From Streptomyces sp. 2131.1 (GTDB lineage Bacteria > Actinomycetota > Actinomycetes > Streptomycetales > Streptomycetaceae), in assembly GCF_900105515.1 (NCBI RefSeq), contig NZ_FNSY01000001.1, positions 4,154,001 through 4,218,000 on the forward strand: 64,000 bases of DNA, in the 5' to 3' direction. The notes beneath the pieces were generated by a model that had not been told where the DNA came from, ran no database searches, and saw only the letters and a list, made by a program, of their open reading frames with translations. Numbering within the stretch: the stretch's first letter is position 1; every line of letters starts with the position of its first letter. Position numbers and translations under genes: made by a program. Of this stretch, positions 27,677-35,098 are shown one piece after another.

Positions 27677-28543
27677 TCAGCCGCACTGCCAGGTGAACAT
27701 CGCCCGCTCGAAGCGCCTTTCGGCCAGGTCTTCCGGGCGGATCAGCCAGTACAGAGCCCCGGCGTCGCCCCACATCATGTCCGCGGCGTCCTCGCTGTCG
27801 AACTGGGCCAGCAGCAACCAGTTGCCCGCCTCCTCGGACAGCCGCGGATCGTCCCAGGGCACCTCGCCGTCCAGGGCCGCCTCCGCGATCTCGATCTCCA
27901 CAGGGTTCTGAACGGAGTGAGGGTGGCCGCCGATCTGATGCCCCACTTCACCATCGAACTCCCACAGCCCGTCGATGAACTCCTGCGAGCAGACGGGGTG
28001 GTCGTAGCGGTTGCCCAGAGGGGCGCCCGGGGCGAAGGCGGCCCGCGCGGAAGGGTGCCAGGGCTCTGTCGCCGTCATTCTCACCCGAGCGGTCAGCGGT
28101 ACCACCGGATACGGCTTGAGCCCTGCAGGCGTCCCGCGATCCGCCACCTCCTCCTCGGCCGCTACGTAGAGCACACGGGCGCCCGCCCAGCTCTCCCGGT
28201 CCTCGGCCAGAACGAGGGCCTCGCCGTCGTCCAACTGCCCGTCGAAGTAGAAGAACAGCAGCGTTCCCGCCTCGGGCAGATCGATGTCCAGCGAGGCCGT
28301 CGACAGACGCGCGCAGTCGATCGAGGCGACGAAGGAGAGCGGACCATGCCCCTCCCACACCGGCCATTCCGCGCCGACAGGCAAGGCGGGGAGACCGCCG
28401 AGGCGACCCACAGCGTCATCAGTGTCAGTTGCCACCTCAAGACGTATGCCAGGTCGGAGCAGACCGAGCCACTTCTCGGCATCCTCAGGCGACAGGTGCC
28501 GCAGGGCGAGGGATCGAAAGGCTTCTCGGGAACCATGTGTCAT
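27677..28543 (-). CDS. DUF1963 (YwqG-like) protein
   Basis: The 288-residue protein shows the DUF1963 pattern: RLGGLPALPVGAEWP near residue 50, LSFVASIDC (about 70), GTLLFFYF (about 92) and the C-terminal HQIGGHPHSVQNP (about 200), then LLLAQFDSED with WGDAGALYWLI. No enzyme activity is known for this family; YwqG is its best-known structure. Members are often found in polymorphic-toxin and accessory regions. It is the first gene of the region behind tRNA-Ala. ATG 28543 has a weak ribosome site; ATG 28555 is an alternative. Confidence 0.85.
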   Translation of the reverse strand: MTHGSREAFRSLALRHLSPEDAEKWLGLLRPGIRLEVATDTDDAVGRLGGLPALPVGAEWPVWEGHGPLSFVASIDCARLSTASLDIDLPEAGTLLFFYFDGQLDDGEALVLAEDRESWAGARVLYVAAEEEVADRGTPAGLKPYPVVPLTARVRMTATEPWHPSARAAFAPGAPLGNRYDHPVCSQEFIDGLWEFDGEVGHQIGGHPHSVQNPVEIEIAEAALDGEVPWDDPRLSEEAGNWLLLAQFDSEDAADMMWGDAGALYWLIRPEDLAERRFERAMFTWQCG

Positions 28544-28702
28544 ACGCCCGATCATCCACGGTGCCGCTGACAGAGACCTCGGCGGACCACCCTCTGCACA
28601 CAGGCCGCTCAGCCGGTGGCCGTGGACCTGCAAGCAGCGGTAACGCCCCCTACCCGGTGACTCCTAAAATCCTCGGACGCTTCTCATGGAGGTGATCGCG
28701 AC

Positions 28703-28972
28703 GTGATCCCGCACACCGGCACCCTCTTCAACGACGGGCCGCTCAGGCGCGTGCTCGAGACGGCTGTGCGCGCCCGGGAGTCGCAGGGCGTCCTCGACCT
28801 GGACGAGGAGGTCAGGCGCTTCGTCCGTACCGCAGGTGCCACCGATACATCGCCCTGGTTGTTTCCGGTCGTGGCCGTTGCCGCCCTGCTCGACCACACG
28901 GCCGACGCCGCTGATGCGCAAGCGGTCCTGGTGCTCCTTGACCACATGCGGACGAAGCATTCCGGTTCCTGA
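28703..28972 (+). CDS. Small hypothetical protein with a perfect ribosome site
   Basis: This 89-residue protein begins at GTG 28703 behind GGAGGTGATC, an exceptionally full match to the 16S tail. It is mostly helical: LRRVLETAVRARES, then LDLDEEVRRFVRT, a hydrophobic stretch around WLFPVVAVAALLDHT (about 52-66) and a short C-terminal helix. I recognise no family. The hydrophobic part is marginal for a membrane helix. Confidence 0.6.
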   Translation: MIPHTGTLFNDGPLRRVLETAVRARESQGVLDLDEEVRRFVRTAGATDTSPWLFPVVAVAALLDHTADAADAQAVLVLLDHMRTKHSGS

Positions 28973-29367
28973 ACCACCGGGTGTCGTCGGGAGCGGGTCT
29001 GCCCAGGCGCAGGTCGCTTTCCGGAACCCGGGTTTCGGGGTGCGAGCTCCGGAACGGCCCCCGTTCCCTCTTTCGTGTGTACGGAAAGGGGGCTCCGCCC
29101 GAGTCTTGGGACCCGGGTGCCGGGCGTCGGGATTCGGGCTTCGGGAGTCGAGCGCTGTTGTACAACCGGTAGGGGAAAGAAGGGTTGGGGAAAACCTCCC
29201 CGCCCTCCCTGCCCCGTCACGGCGAGCAAGTGTGACTATTCGTGACCGACTTGCGACGCGGTGTCGCGGCTGCTTACGGTGCCGCCAGACGAAGCGACCC
29301 CGACGCGGTGTTGAACGCACCGGCCGGGGTCTCACCTCAAGATCGCTACCTAGAAAGACCCGATCCT
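28973..29367. other. Gene-free stretch before the HTH/zinc protein
   Basis: In this 395-base gap I see no supported gene. It contains repeated CGGGCTTCGGGA/CGGGATTCGGG-like pieces and several short imperfect inverted repeats between 29000 and 29150, then an AT-richer segment and one promoter-like pair near its right end. Confidence 0.4.
29251..29280 (+). promoter_or_regulatory. SigHrdB-like promoter
   Basis: TTGCGA (29251-29256), 18 bases and TACGGT (29275-29280) resemble a vegetative promoter and lie 88 bases before GTG 29368. This is why a start at GTG 29242, upstream of the promoter, is disfavoured. Confidence 0.45.
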
Positions 29368-30375
29368 GTGGCTGCACAAAACTTTAGCCCCGCCCTGCCG
29401 ACGTCCGCTCGTTCGGCCCCGTATCCGAAGGCCAGTCCCGGCTACGGAAAGCGAGCTGTTCCTGGTCAACGCCCGCCCACCGCCGATGACTTCGCGTTCC
29501 TGCCGGTGCGGGAGCGGTACATCGCGGGTTACGTAGACCGCCTTCCCGACGGTGCGGCGATGGGCATCAAGTCCCTGGCCAAGTGCCAGCCCCTGTACGG
29601 GCAGATGGCTGTCGGCAGCGCGCTGCGGGCTCTGGCAGTGGCCGGGCATCTGCGTCAGGTCCGGTGCGCGGTCGATGGCGGCGAGGGTATTCGCTGGGTG
29701 ACCCGCACGTTCTGGTCGCGTACGGCCCGGGACAACGAGTGGTGGACCGCCTTCCTCGGCGCCGAGGAGAGCCGCTGCGCGCCGCAGCCGGCCGTGGCGC
29801 CCGTGGGCCCGCCGCCGTGGGTTCCGGCCGAACCCGCCGCCATGGACGCGGCGGGGGCCCGGCCATCCGCCCCGGTCCTGCCGAAGCAGCGCACCGAGGA
29901 GCCGCAGGTCCCGTCACCCGCGTACCTCGCCCTGGCAGGGCTGGGCCGTACCGACGCGCGGCTGGCGCTTTCCGCCGCCGACTGTGCGGTGCTGGAGCAG
30001 CTGGCCGGCCAGTGGTTCGCACGCGGTGTGGACGCGGACTACCTCACCCGTGCCCTCATCGCCGGGCTTCCCGAAGCCGTCGACTCACCCGTGGGCTTCG
30101 TCCGGCGCCGCCTTGTCGACAAGCTCCCGCCGCAGCTCCCCGCCCCCGCTCCTGCCTCCGCCGCGCAGGACGGCCCCGCCCGCCACCTGATGATCGAGTG
30201 CGCCGACTGCCGCACACCCGGCCCGCCCGAGGTCTTCCGCGACGGGCTGTGCGGCCCCTGCCTCCGCAGCACCCATAGCCCCGCCGCCGACCCCGCACCC
30301 GAGGAGGACCCCGGCGCCGGGTGCGACGTCCAAGGCCACGTACAACGCATCCGCGAGCAACTGAAGGCCCGCTGA
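29368..30375 (+). CDS. Winged-helix-like protein with C-terminal zinc finger
   Basis: The 335-residue protein resembles a streptomycete group often annotated as MarR-like regulators. It has FLPVRERYIAGYVDRLP (about 48-64), a helix-turn-helix-like GIKSLAKCQPLYGQMAVGSA region, then RWVTRTFWSRTARDNEWW (about 112-129). A Pro/Ala-rich linker, a second helical block (about 195-255) and a four-cysteine finger (CADC...CGPC, about 278-300) follow. DNA binding is likely but unproven. Streptomyces genomes carry many copies, frequently in accessory regions. Confidence 0.7.
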   Translation: MAAQNFSPALPTSARSAPYPKASPGYGKRAVPGQRPPTADDFAFLPVRERYIAGYVDRLPDGAAMGIKSLAKCQPLYGQMAVGSALRALAVAGHLRQVRCAVDGGEGIRWVTRTFWSRTARDNEWWTAFLGAEESRCAPQPAVAPVGPPPWVPAEPAAMDAAGARPSAPVLPKQRTEEPQVPSPAYLALAGLGRTDARLALSAADCAVLEQLAGQWFARGVDADYLTRALIAGLPEAVDSPVGFVRRRLVDKLPPQLPAPAPASAAQDGPARHLMIECADCRTPGPPEVFRDGLCGPCLRSTHSPAADPAPEEDPGAGCDVQGHVQRIREQLKAR

Positions 30376-30588
30376 ACACCTGGGGCTGCCCGTTGTGAGT
30401 GACCCGTTCAGGTCGCACGCTGCTCGCTCACGGAAGGCTCGCCCCCTTCGACGGTGGGTGTGGACGCGAGGCGAGGCCCTCGCGTCTGCTGCGATGCGAG
30501 ATTTCGGACCCCCTGTCAGTGCGCGGTGAGAGACTGATGGTCGGCGGCATGCGCGATGCGCAGGCGCGTGGCGGAGGAGGGGGCTGCG

Positions 30589-31293
30589 GTGAGTCACTGG
30601 TATCAGCCGCATGAGCAGTGGCCCAAACACCCGAAGCCGTGGTGGAGGGAGACGCTCACCCTGGCCCGGTCTGCAGGGTGGCATCTGCAGAAGATCGAAG
30701 GTCACACCTGGGGGCGCATCGTGTGTGACCCGAGTGCGGACGAGCCGTGCAAGGTCCCCGTCTTCACTTCGGGCGTCGGCGGGGAGTCTGCGGCCCTCAC
30801 AGCACGTAAGACCGTCGCACGCTGCGACCACCTCACGGCATCGGGCGTCGACCAGCTCCTGTTCAGGGCGGTCCAGCTGCTCGATCGTGCGGAAGCGCTG
30901 CTGGCAGCGGCGAGCCGCTGCCTGCAAGCCGCAGACAAGCAAGCCGAGGTCGAGGAACTGCTTCTCGGCGCCGCCGCAGCGGCTGATGAGGCGGAGCAGC
31001 TCAGCCAGGCGCTCATATTGGAGGCGGACGGCGACCGGCTGTTCGTTGAGGCCTTTGCCGTGTTGCCCCACGGGGCCGAGCTGGGATGTCCGCCCACGCC
31101 GGCGGAGCTCGACGTATTGATGGTCGACGCGTCGGCCCACGTCGACGAGGCGGAGCAGATGGTCCACGGCCTTCCGAGAGGAGACCCCGGGGGCGCTCTC
31201 CGCAGCCGGATCGGACAGGTCAGAGCACATGCGGCCGACGTGACCGAGCGCCTTCGGCGAGGCCCGGATGCAAAGGGTTCTTCCCCCGCTTAA
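30589..31293 (+). CDS. HicA-like N-domain plus coiled-coil protein
   Basis: The 234-residue protein has two parts. Residues 1-80 (WYQPHEQWPKHP, LARSAGWHLQKIEGHTWGR, then CKVPVFTSGVGG) have the beta-strand order and G-H-x-x-G pattern that remind me of HicA-type double-stranded-RNA-binding toxins; the match is weak. Residues 85-230 are long Ala/Glu/Leu-rich helices, probably coiled coil (RAEALLAAASRCL, VEELLLGAAAAADEAEQ). GTG 30589 follows GAGGAGG. It ends 56 bases before the HTH gene of the GTPase operon and may or may not belong to it. Confidence 0.65.
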   Translation: MSHWYQPHEQWPKHPKPWWRETLTLARSAGWHLQKIEGHTWGRIVCDPSADEPCKVPVFTSGVGGESAALTARKTVARCDHLTASGVDQLLFRAVQLLDRAEALLAAASRCLQAADKQAEVEELLLGAAAAADEAEQLSQALILEADGDRLFVEAFAVLPHGAELGCPPTPAELDVLMVDASAHVDEAEQMVHGLPRGDPGGALRSRIGQVRAHAADVTERLRRGPDAKGSSPA

Positions 31294-31295
31294 CA

Positions 31296-31325
31296 TGTTG
31301 GAGAAGTCCAACAGGCGGGTATGGT
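31296..31325 (+). promoter_or_regulatory. Promoter with operator-like inverted repeat for the GTPase operon
   Basis: TGTTGGA (31296-31302), GAAG, TCCAACA (31307-31313) is a perfect 7-base inverted repeat. It overlaps a possible -35 (TTGGAG) placed 16 bases before TATGGT (31320-31325). The first gene of the operon encodes a helix-turn-helix protein, so autoregulation is plausible. The repeat also directly follows the upstream stop codon and could act as a weak terminator. Confidence 0.5.
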
Positions 31326-31349
31326 GATGTCAGGAGGAGGGGGTACTCC

Positions 31350-31991
31350 ATGGAGACGCACATTCCGCTGATCGTTCGCAACGTCGATCTCGACGACGAC
31401 GAAACACTCGAGCAGCTCGCGATCAATCTGGCCGACTTCGGGTGGCAGGAGACCGGCGGGCAGGTGGTTGCCACGTTCTTCACCGAGTCGTCCGATCCCG
31501 TGGCCGCCGCTGCGGCTGCGGCGCTGTGCATCAGACGTGTGCTGCCGCAGGCCTCGGTGGAGCGAGTCGACGAGCAGTTCGTTTCTCTCGCCGACATCGC
31601 CGCGCGGGCCGGACTGAGCCACGAAGCCGTCCGCCTGTGGGCCGCAGGGAAGAGGCGTACCACCGGTGCACCGTTCCCGGCCCCGCGGGCCGAGGTGGGG
31701 CAGGGACGCACGGCGACCAAGATCTGGACCTGGCCAGAGGTCCTCGTCTGGCTGGAGGCGCACTACTGCCTCGACCTTGAGCCGGACACGGCGTATCTCA
31801 CGGTGCGGCAGGTGACGCAGCTCAATGCCCTTCTTCAGGAGCCGCGGAAGGAGAACCGGCGGGGGCGCTGGCAGCCAGTGGCGACGGCCGGTGTCACGCG
31901 CACCCTCGGCATGGTGGACGCGGCGCTGGAGGAGGGCGTCGCCCCGGGACCGACCGTGGTGCGCTACGCCGTGCCGACCGGCCGACGGTGA
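31350..31991 (+). CDS. Helix-turn-helix protein heading the SecB-like/GTPase operon
   Basis: The 213-residue protein has an alpha/beta N-domain (1-75: DDDETLEQLAINLADFGW, ATFFTESSDPVAAAAAAAL) and an excisionase-like helix-turn-helix at about 79-100 (LADIAARAGLSHEAVRLWAAGK). A wing region with KIWTWPEVLVWLEAHY and a C-terminal tail (about 150-213) follow. The order suits a DNA-binding regulator or antitoxin. AGGAGG lies 11 bases before ATG 31350. Its last codon overlaps the SecB-like start (GTGA). In toxin-antitoxin-chaperone modules the antitoxin tail is the chaperone client; whether this tail plays that part is inference. Confidence 0.8.
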   Translation: METHIPLIVRNVDLDDDETLEQLAINLADFGWQETGGQVVATFFTESSDPVAAAAAAALCIRRVLPQASVERVDEQFVSLADIAARAGLSHEAVRLWAAGKRRTTGAPFPAPRAEVGQGRTATKIWTWPEVLVWLEAHYCLDLEPDTAYLTVRQVTQLNALLQEPRKENRRGRWQPVATAGVTRTLGMVDAALEEGVAPGPTVVRYAVPTGRR

Positions 31992-32503
31992 TGTCCGTGA
32001 ACACCGAAGAGGTTCGGGGGGCGTCGGACGATGCCCTGCGCGAGCAGGTCGTCGCCCTGCACGACAGGCTCCATCTCGTGGACGTGCGAGTGCAGCGCCT
32101 GAGAGCGGAGAGCCTGAGCGAGCCGCCGTTCGACGTCCACAGCATCGAGATCCGCAGCAGCCCGTGCGAAGTGCTGGTCGAGTCGCCGCGCTTCGCCGTC
32201 CGAGTCAACCAGACGGTCGAGCTGCGGCGCTCCGACGAGCAGGCGCTCGCGGAGATCGAGGTCGTTCTGGTCATCGACTACACCCTTGACGACGGCCCGG
32301 ACCCGGGCGAAGACGCGGTCAGCGCCTACGTGGAGCACAACACCTACTTCACGGCGCATCCCTACCTGCGGGAGATCCTGCAGAATGCCACGTTGAAACT
32401 CGGCCTGGAGCCGGTCGTCCTCGGCGTTCTCAGCAGGGACCGGCCCAGACCGGCCGAAGTCACGCTGGTGCGCCGAGTTTCGCCCGGTGCCGTTGCCGAC
32501 TGA
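31988..32503 (+). CDS. SecB-like chaperone (Rv1957 type)
   Basis: The 171-residue protein has an N-terminal helix (15-40), then beta strands (51-62, 63-82, 88-100) and a C-terminal helical part with AHPYLREILQNATLKLGL followed by EPVVLGVLSR. This end matches the SecB fold signature and closely tracks M. tuberculosis Rv1957 as I remember it: D-Y-x-L, A-Y, P-Y-x-R-E, L-x-P, L-S-R in the same order and spacing. Rv1957 is the chaperone of a toxin-antitoxin-chaperone system. True secretory SecB is normally absent from streptomycetes. It overlaps the HTH gene by GTGA. ATG 31991 is an alternative start. Confidence 0.8.
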   Translation: MMSVNTEEVRGASDDALREQVVALHDRLHLVDVRVQRLRAESLSEPPFDVHSIEIRSSPCEVLVESPRFAVRVNQTVELRRSDEQALAEIEVVLVIDYTLDDGPDPGEDAVSAYVEHNTYFTAHPYLREILQNATLKLGLEPVVLGVLSRDRPRPAEVTLVRRVSPGAVAD

Positions 32504-32563
32504 CCGAATTTGCGTGCAGTCATAGTCTTCACGCCACAAGAAAAACGCCAGTATGGTTCTCAT

Positions 32564-33727
32564 ATGCGAGTAACAAAAGCAGCGCTCGAGCAGCACATCG
32601 CCGTTTTTGGTGAGAGTGGCAGTGGGAAGACCGTCATGCTTTCCTCCTTCTACGGAGCCACGCAGGAGCCTCAGTACCGGCAGAAGAGCCTGTTTCATGT
32701 CCTGGCGGATGACATGGGTCAGGGGACGCGGCTTCATCAAAATTATCTCGGCATGAAGTCGGCGCGAGTCCCCGCAGCCAACCGTTTTGCCGCCACGTCG
32801 TATTCCTTCTCGGTCAGGATGAAGGATGCCCCCGACGTTAAGGTGAATAAGGGTAAACCTTTCGATGCCCTGCGGCTCGTCTGGCACGATTATCCGGGGG
32901 AGTGGTTCGAGGAGGGTGCCAGCGGGCCCGAGGAAGCCCAACGCAGGGTTGACGCCTTTATGTCCTTGCTCAGGTCTGACGTCGCTCTCCTGCTGGTGGA
33001 CAGTCAGCGGTTGCTGGAGAACGCCGGGCAGGAAGAGCGGTATCTGAAGTCTCTGCTGGCCAATTTCCGCAACGGATTGCTGTTGCTCAAGGACGATCTG
33101 CTGAAGGACGGCAAGCCTCTTGTCGACTTTCCGCGTATCTGGATCATGGCGCTGTCGAAGTCGGATCTGCTACCGGACTTGGATGTGTTCGGGTTCAGGG
33201 ATCTCCTCGTGGAGAAGGCCGGCGGCGATCTGGTCGAATTGCGGGAGGTGATCTCCGGACTGGTGGAGGCCGACGAAGCGCTGTGCGTGGGCGAGGACTT
33301 CGTGCTGCTTTCGTCGGCGAAATTCGGTGAGGAAAATATTGAGGTGACCAAGCGTGTTGGTATGGATTTGATCCTCCCCCTGGCCGCCATGCTCCCCTTT
33401 GAGCGCCACATCCGATGGGGTCAGTCGAAGCAAATTACTGCGAAGGTGACCGAGGGGCTGCTCGCCGGCGTCGGGGTCCTTTCCGCTGTGCTGCTCGAGA
33501 AAAAGATCAAACCTGCCGGCCCCGCAGGAGCAGTGCTTAACCTCGTCAGCCGCGTGCTCTCGAAGGAGCTTCTGGACGAGGCGGTCAAAGCGACGGGAGA
33601 TAAACTCAAGAACATGAACTCCGAAGCAATGGCCAAAAGGAACTATCTCACAGCAACACTGACCCGGTTCCGGATGGACTTGGACAGGGGCGAAGAGGAG
33701 CAGGTCCTTCTGAGGAGCGTGAAGTGA
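32564..33727 (+). CDS. TRAFAC-class GTPase (double-GTPase/DO-GTPase2-like)
   Basis: The 387-residue P-loop protein has G1 GESGSGKT (16-23), a G3-like DYPG (109-112), G4 SKSD (198-201) and G5 SAK (251-253), so GTP rather than ATP is expected. The G3 motif is D-Y-P-G, not the usual D-T-A-G. A hydrophobic Gly/Leu/Val stretch (about 297-311) could touch membrane. It resembles the TRAFAC clade GTPases grouped as DO-GTPase2 and linked by comparative genomics to bacterial conflict systems. Its DNA is less GC-rich than its neighbours. ATG 32564 is chosen because the family starts there; the ribosome site is poor. Confidence 0.85.
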   Translation: MRVTKAALEQHIAVFGESGSGKTVMLSSFYGATQEPQYRQKSLFHVLADDMGQGTRLHQNYLGMKSARVPAANRFAATSYSFSVRMKDAPDVKVNKGKPFDALRLVWHDYPGEWFEEGASGPEEAQRRVDAFMSLLRSDVALLLVDSQRLLENAGQEERYLKSLLANFRNGLLLLKDDLLKDGKPLVDFPRIWIMALSKSDLLPDLDVFGFRDLLVEKAGGDLVELREVISGLVEADEALCVGEDFVLLSSAKFGEENIEVTKRVGMDLILPLAAMLPFERHIRWGQSKQITAKVTEGLLAGVGVLSAVLLEKKIKPAGPAGAVLNLVSRVLSKELLDEAVKATGDKLKNMNSEAMAKRNYLTATLTRFRMDLDRGEEEQVLLRSVK

Positions 33728-34068
33728 GCCTCATCTGGACCACTCGCGGGCAGACCTGGGGTTTCAGGTTTCTCCGTGATGGCGGATTCAGGGATCCGCT
33801 CCGGGTCTATGACGAAGCCTTCTCCGGTGTCGAGGACGAACCGGAAGTCTGGCGGCGCGTCGCGGGCAAGGGGGCGCTGCGTTTCCCGGATCCGCTGGGA
33901 CGGAAGGACAGGGCCGGCAGAGTCATCCCCCACGAGTTCGTCCTCCTCGGGCCCTTGGCCGATGAGGTCGACTCGGTGGATGAGGCTCGCGAGTTGGTCT
34001 GGCCGCAAGTCGCAGACGTATTCGCGCGGGTCTGGGAACTGCCCGAGCCGCCCTCGGTCGAGACGTGA
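33724..34068 (+). CDS. GTPase-associated small protein
   Basis: This 114-residue protein overlaps the GTPase stop by GTGA. It starts SLIWTTRGQTWGFRFL, has conserved-looking aromatic and acidic residues (FSGVEDEPEVWRRVA), RFPDPLGRKDRAGRVIPHEFVLL in the middle and an acidic helical end. I recall similar short genes directly after such GTPases in other streptomycetes, so it is probably a fixed partner. No motif gives a function; it could be an effector, inhibitor or exchange factor. Confidence 0.75.
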   Translation: MSLIWTTRGQTWGFRFLRDGGFRDPLRVYDEAFSGVEDEPEVWRRVAGKGALRFPDPLGRKDRAGRVIPHEFVLLGPLADEVDSVDEARELVWPQVADVFARVWELPEPPSVET

Positions 34069-34190
34069 CGCCGACGACACCATCCTCGCGGCAGCGCCAG
34101 GCGACGTACAAGGTGGCCTTCGACACCGCCGACCATGCAACCGTCTACTCGTCGACGGGTCAGAAGATCTACGAGATCGACCGCTTCTGA
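34065..34190 (+). CDS. 41-residue peptide coupled to the GTPase operon
   Basis: GTG 34065 overlaps the previous stop (GTGA) and the frame runs to TGA 34188-34190. The peptide is Thr/Ser/Gln/Arg-rich at first and ends with VYSSTGQKIYEIDRF. It has no signal or membrane segment. The overlap favours translation, but length and lack of a known family keep confidence low. It may also be a decayed gene end. Confidence 0.4.
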   Translation: MTPTTPSSRQRQATYKVAFDTADHATVYSSTGQKIYEIDRF

Positions 34191-34358
34191 ACTGCCCGAT
34201 CCGGGAGGTCGGGCCGCGCGCCCATAGCTGGCGAACGTACCGCCCGCCACCGCAGGAGCGCGGTGCGTCCGCTCGTGCGCGGCCGTCTGCTGACTCAGGT
34301 CGCCAACACGGCCCGGGTCTCCGAGTTCGAGCGCTCGCCGGTACCCGTGCTCGGCGGA

Positions 34359-34940
34359 TCAGTGCTTTTCGGGGACCTTCCACTGGCCCGTGTCTCCGGA
34401 GAAGCCGCTGTTCATCGCGAACTGGATCTTGGCGACCGTGGACTTCTTCGGGACCTCGAACGTGATGAAGCCGAGTCCGGTGTCACCGGGCGCGATCGTG
34501 ACGCTGCCGGGGAACCCGGGGCCCGCGGAGGTGTCCTCGACGGTCGCCTCGAACTGCTGGCCCTGGGTGTCCACGACGGTTGCGCCGTTGCCCGGAGAGT
34601 CGTCGTAGACCGCGGACCCGGTGTTCTTCAGGCGGAACTGCACCGCCACGTACCGCTTGTCAGCCGCCGGTGTGGAGAACTCGTCCGCGGCACCCGCCGG
34701 ATCGACCACCTTGACCACGGTGACGGCGAGTTGTTCTCCTTTCTCGCCGTCACCGGTGAGATCGAGTGTGTCGCCCACCGAGGCCTGAGGCTTCGGGGCC
34801 GTCGTCTCGGGTGACGGTTGCGTGGCGGAAGTTTTCTGCGCCGCCTCGCTGCTCGGGGGAGCGGTGCTGACCGTCTTGGCCGAGCAGGCCACCGTGGTGG
34901 CGAACAACCCGGAGAGCACGAGGGCGAGTGTGCGGCGCAT
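34359..34940 (-). CDS. DUF4352 lipoprotein
   Basis: The 193-residue protein has a signal peptide with a lipobox-like end (LALVLSGLFATTVAC, Cys about 18), a Thr/Ser/Pro linker and a DUF4352 (telokin-like immunoglobulin-fold) domain from about 55. The domain is marked by KYVAVQFRLKNTG-like strands (YVAVQFRLKNTG) and GDTGLGFITFEVPK. Such domains occur in surface lipoproteins of Gram-positives, function unknown. ATG 34940 has GGAG upstream. It closes the accessory region on its right side. Confidence 0.85.
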   Translation of the reverse strand: MRRTLALVLSGLFATTVACSAKTVSTAPPSSEAAQKTSATQPSPETTAPKPQASVGDTLDLTGDGEKGEQLAVTVVKVVDPAGAADEFSTPAADKRYVAVQFRLKNTGSAVYDDSPGNGATVVDTQGQQFEATVEDTSAGPGFPGSVTIAPGDTGLGFITFEVPKKSTVAKIQFAMNSGFSGDTGQWKVPEKH

Positions 34941-35098
34941 GAGGTCTCCCTGATACCGGCGCCCACCGGGGTACGGAAGGTGCGGGTGCCTCCATGCTCC
35001 GCCCTGGCACGTATTTCCGCGGGGCGGCCGTGTGGACGGGCGGCCGCGGCGGGGGCCGCCGAGCATGCGGGTGTTCACTCGTCCAGCGGCCGGAAGGT

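Noticed and set aside
29242..29367. Longer N-terminus (from GTG 29242) for the winged-helix/zinc protein
   Set aside because: A promoter-like pair lies inside this stretch and the extra residues do not resemble the family start; GTG 29368 is preferred.
27375..34358. Integrated plasmid or prophage at tRNA-Ala
   Set aside because: No integrase, replication, transfer or phage structural genes and no repeated tRNA 3' end were found, so the call is limited to an accessory region.
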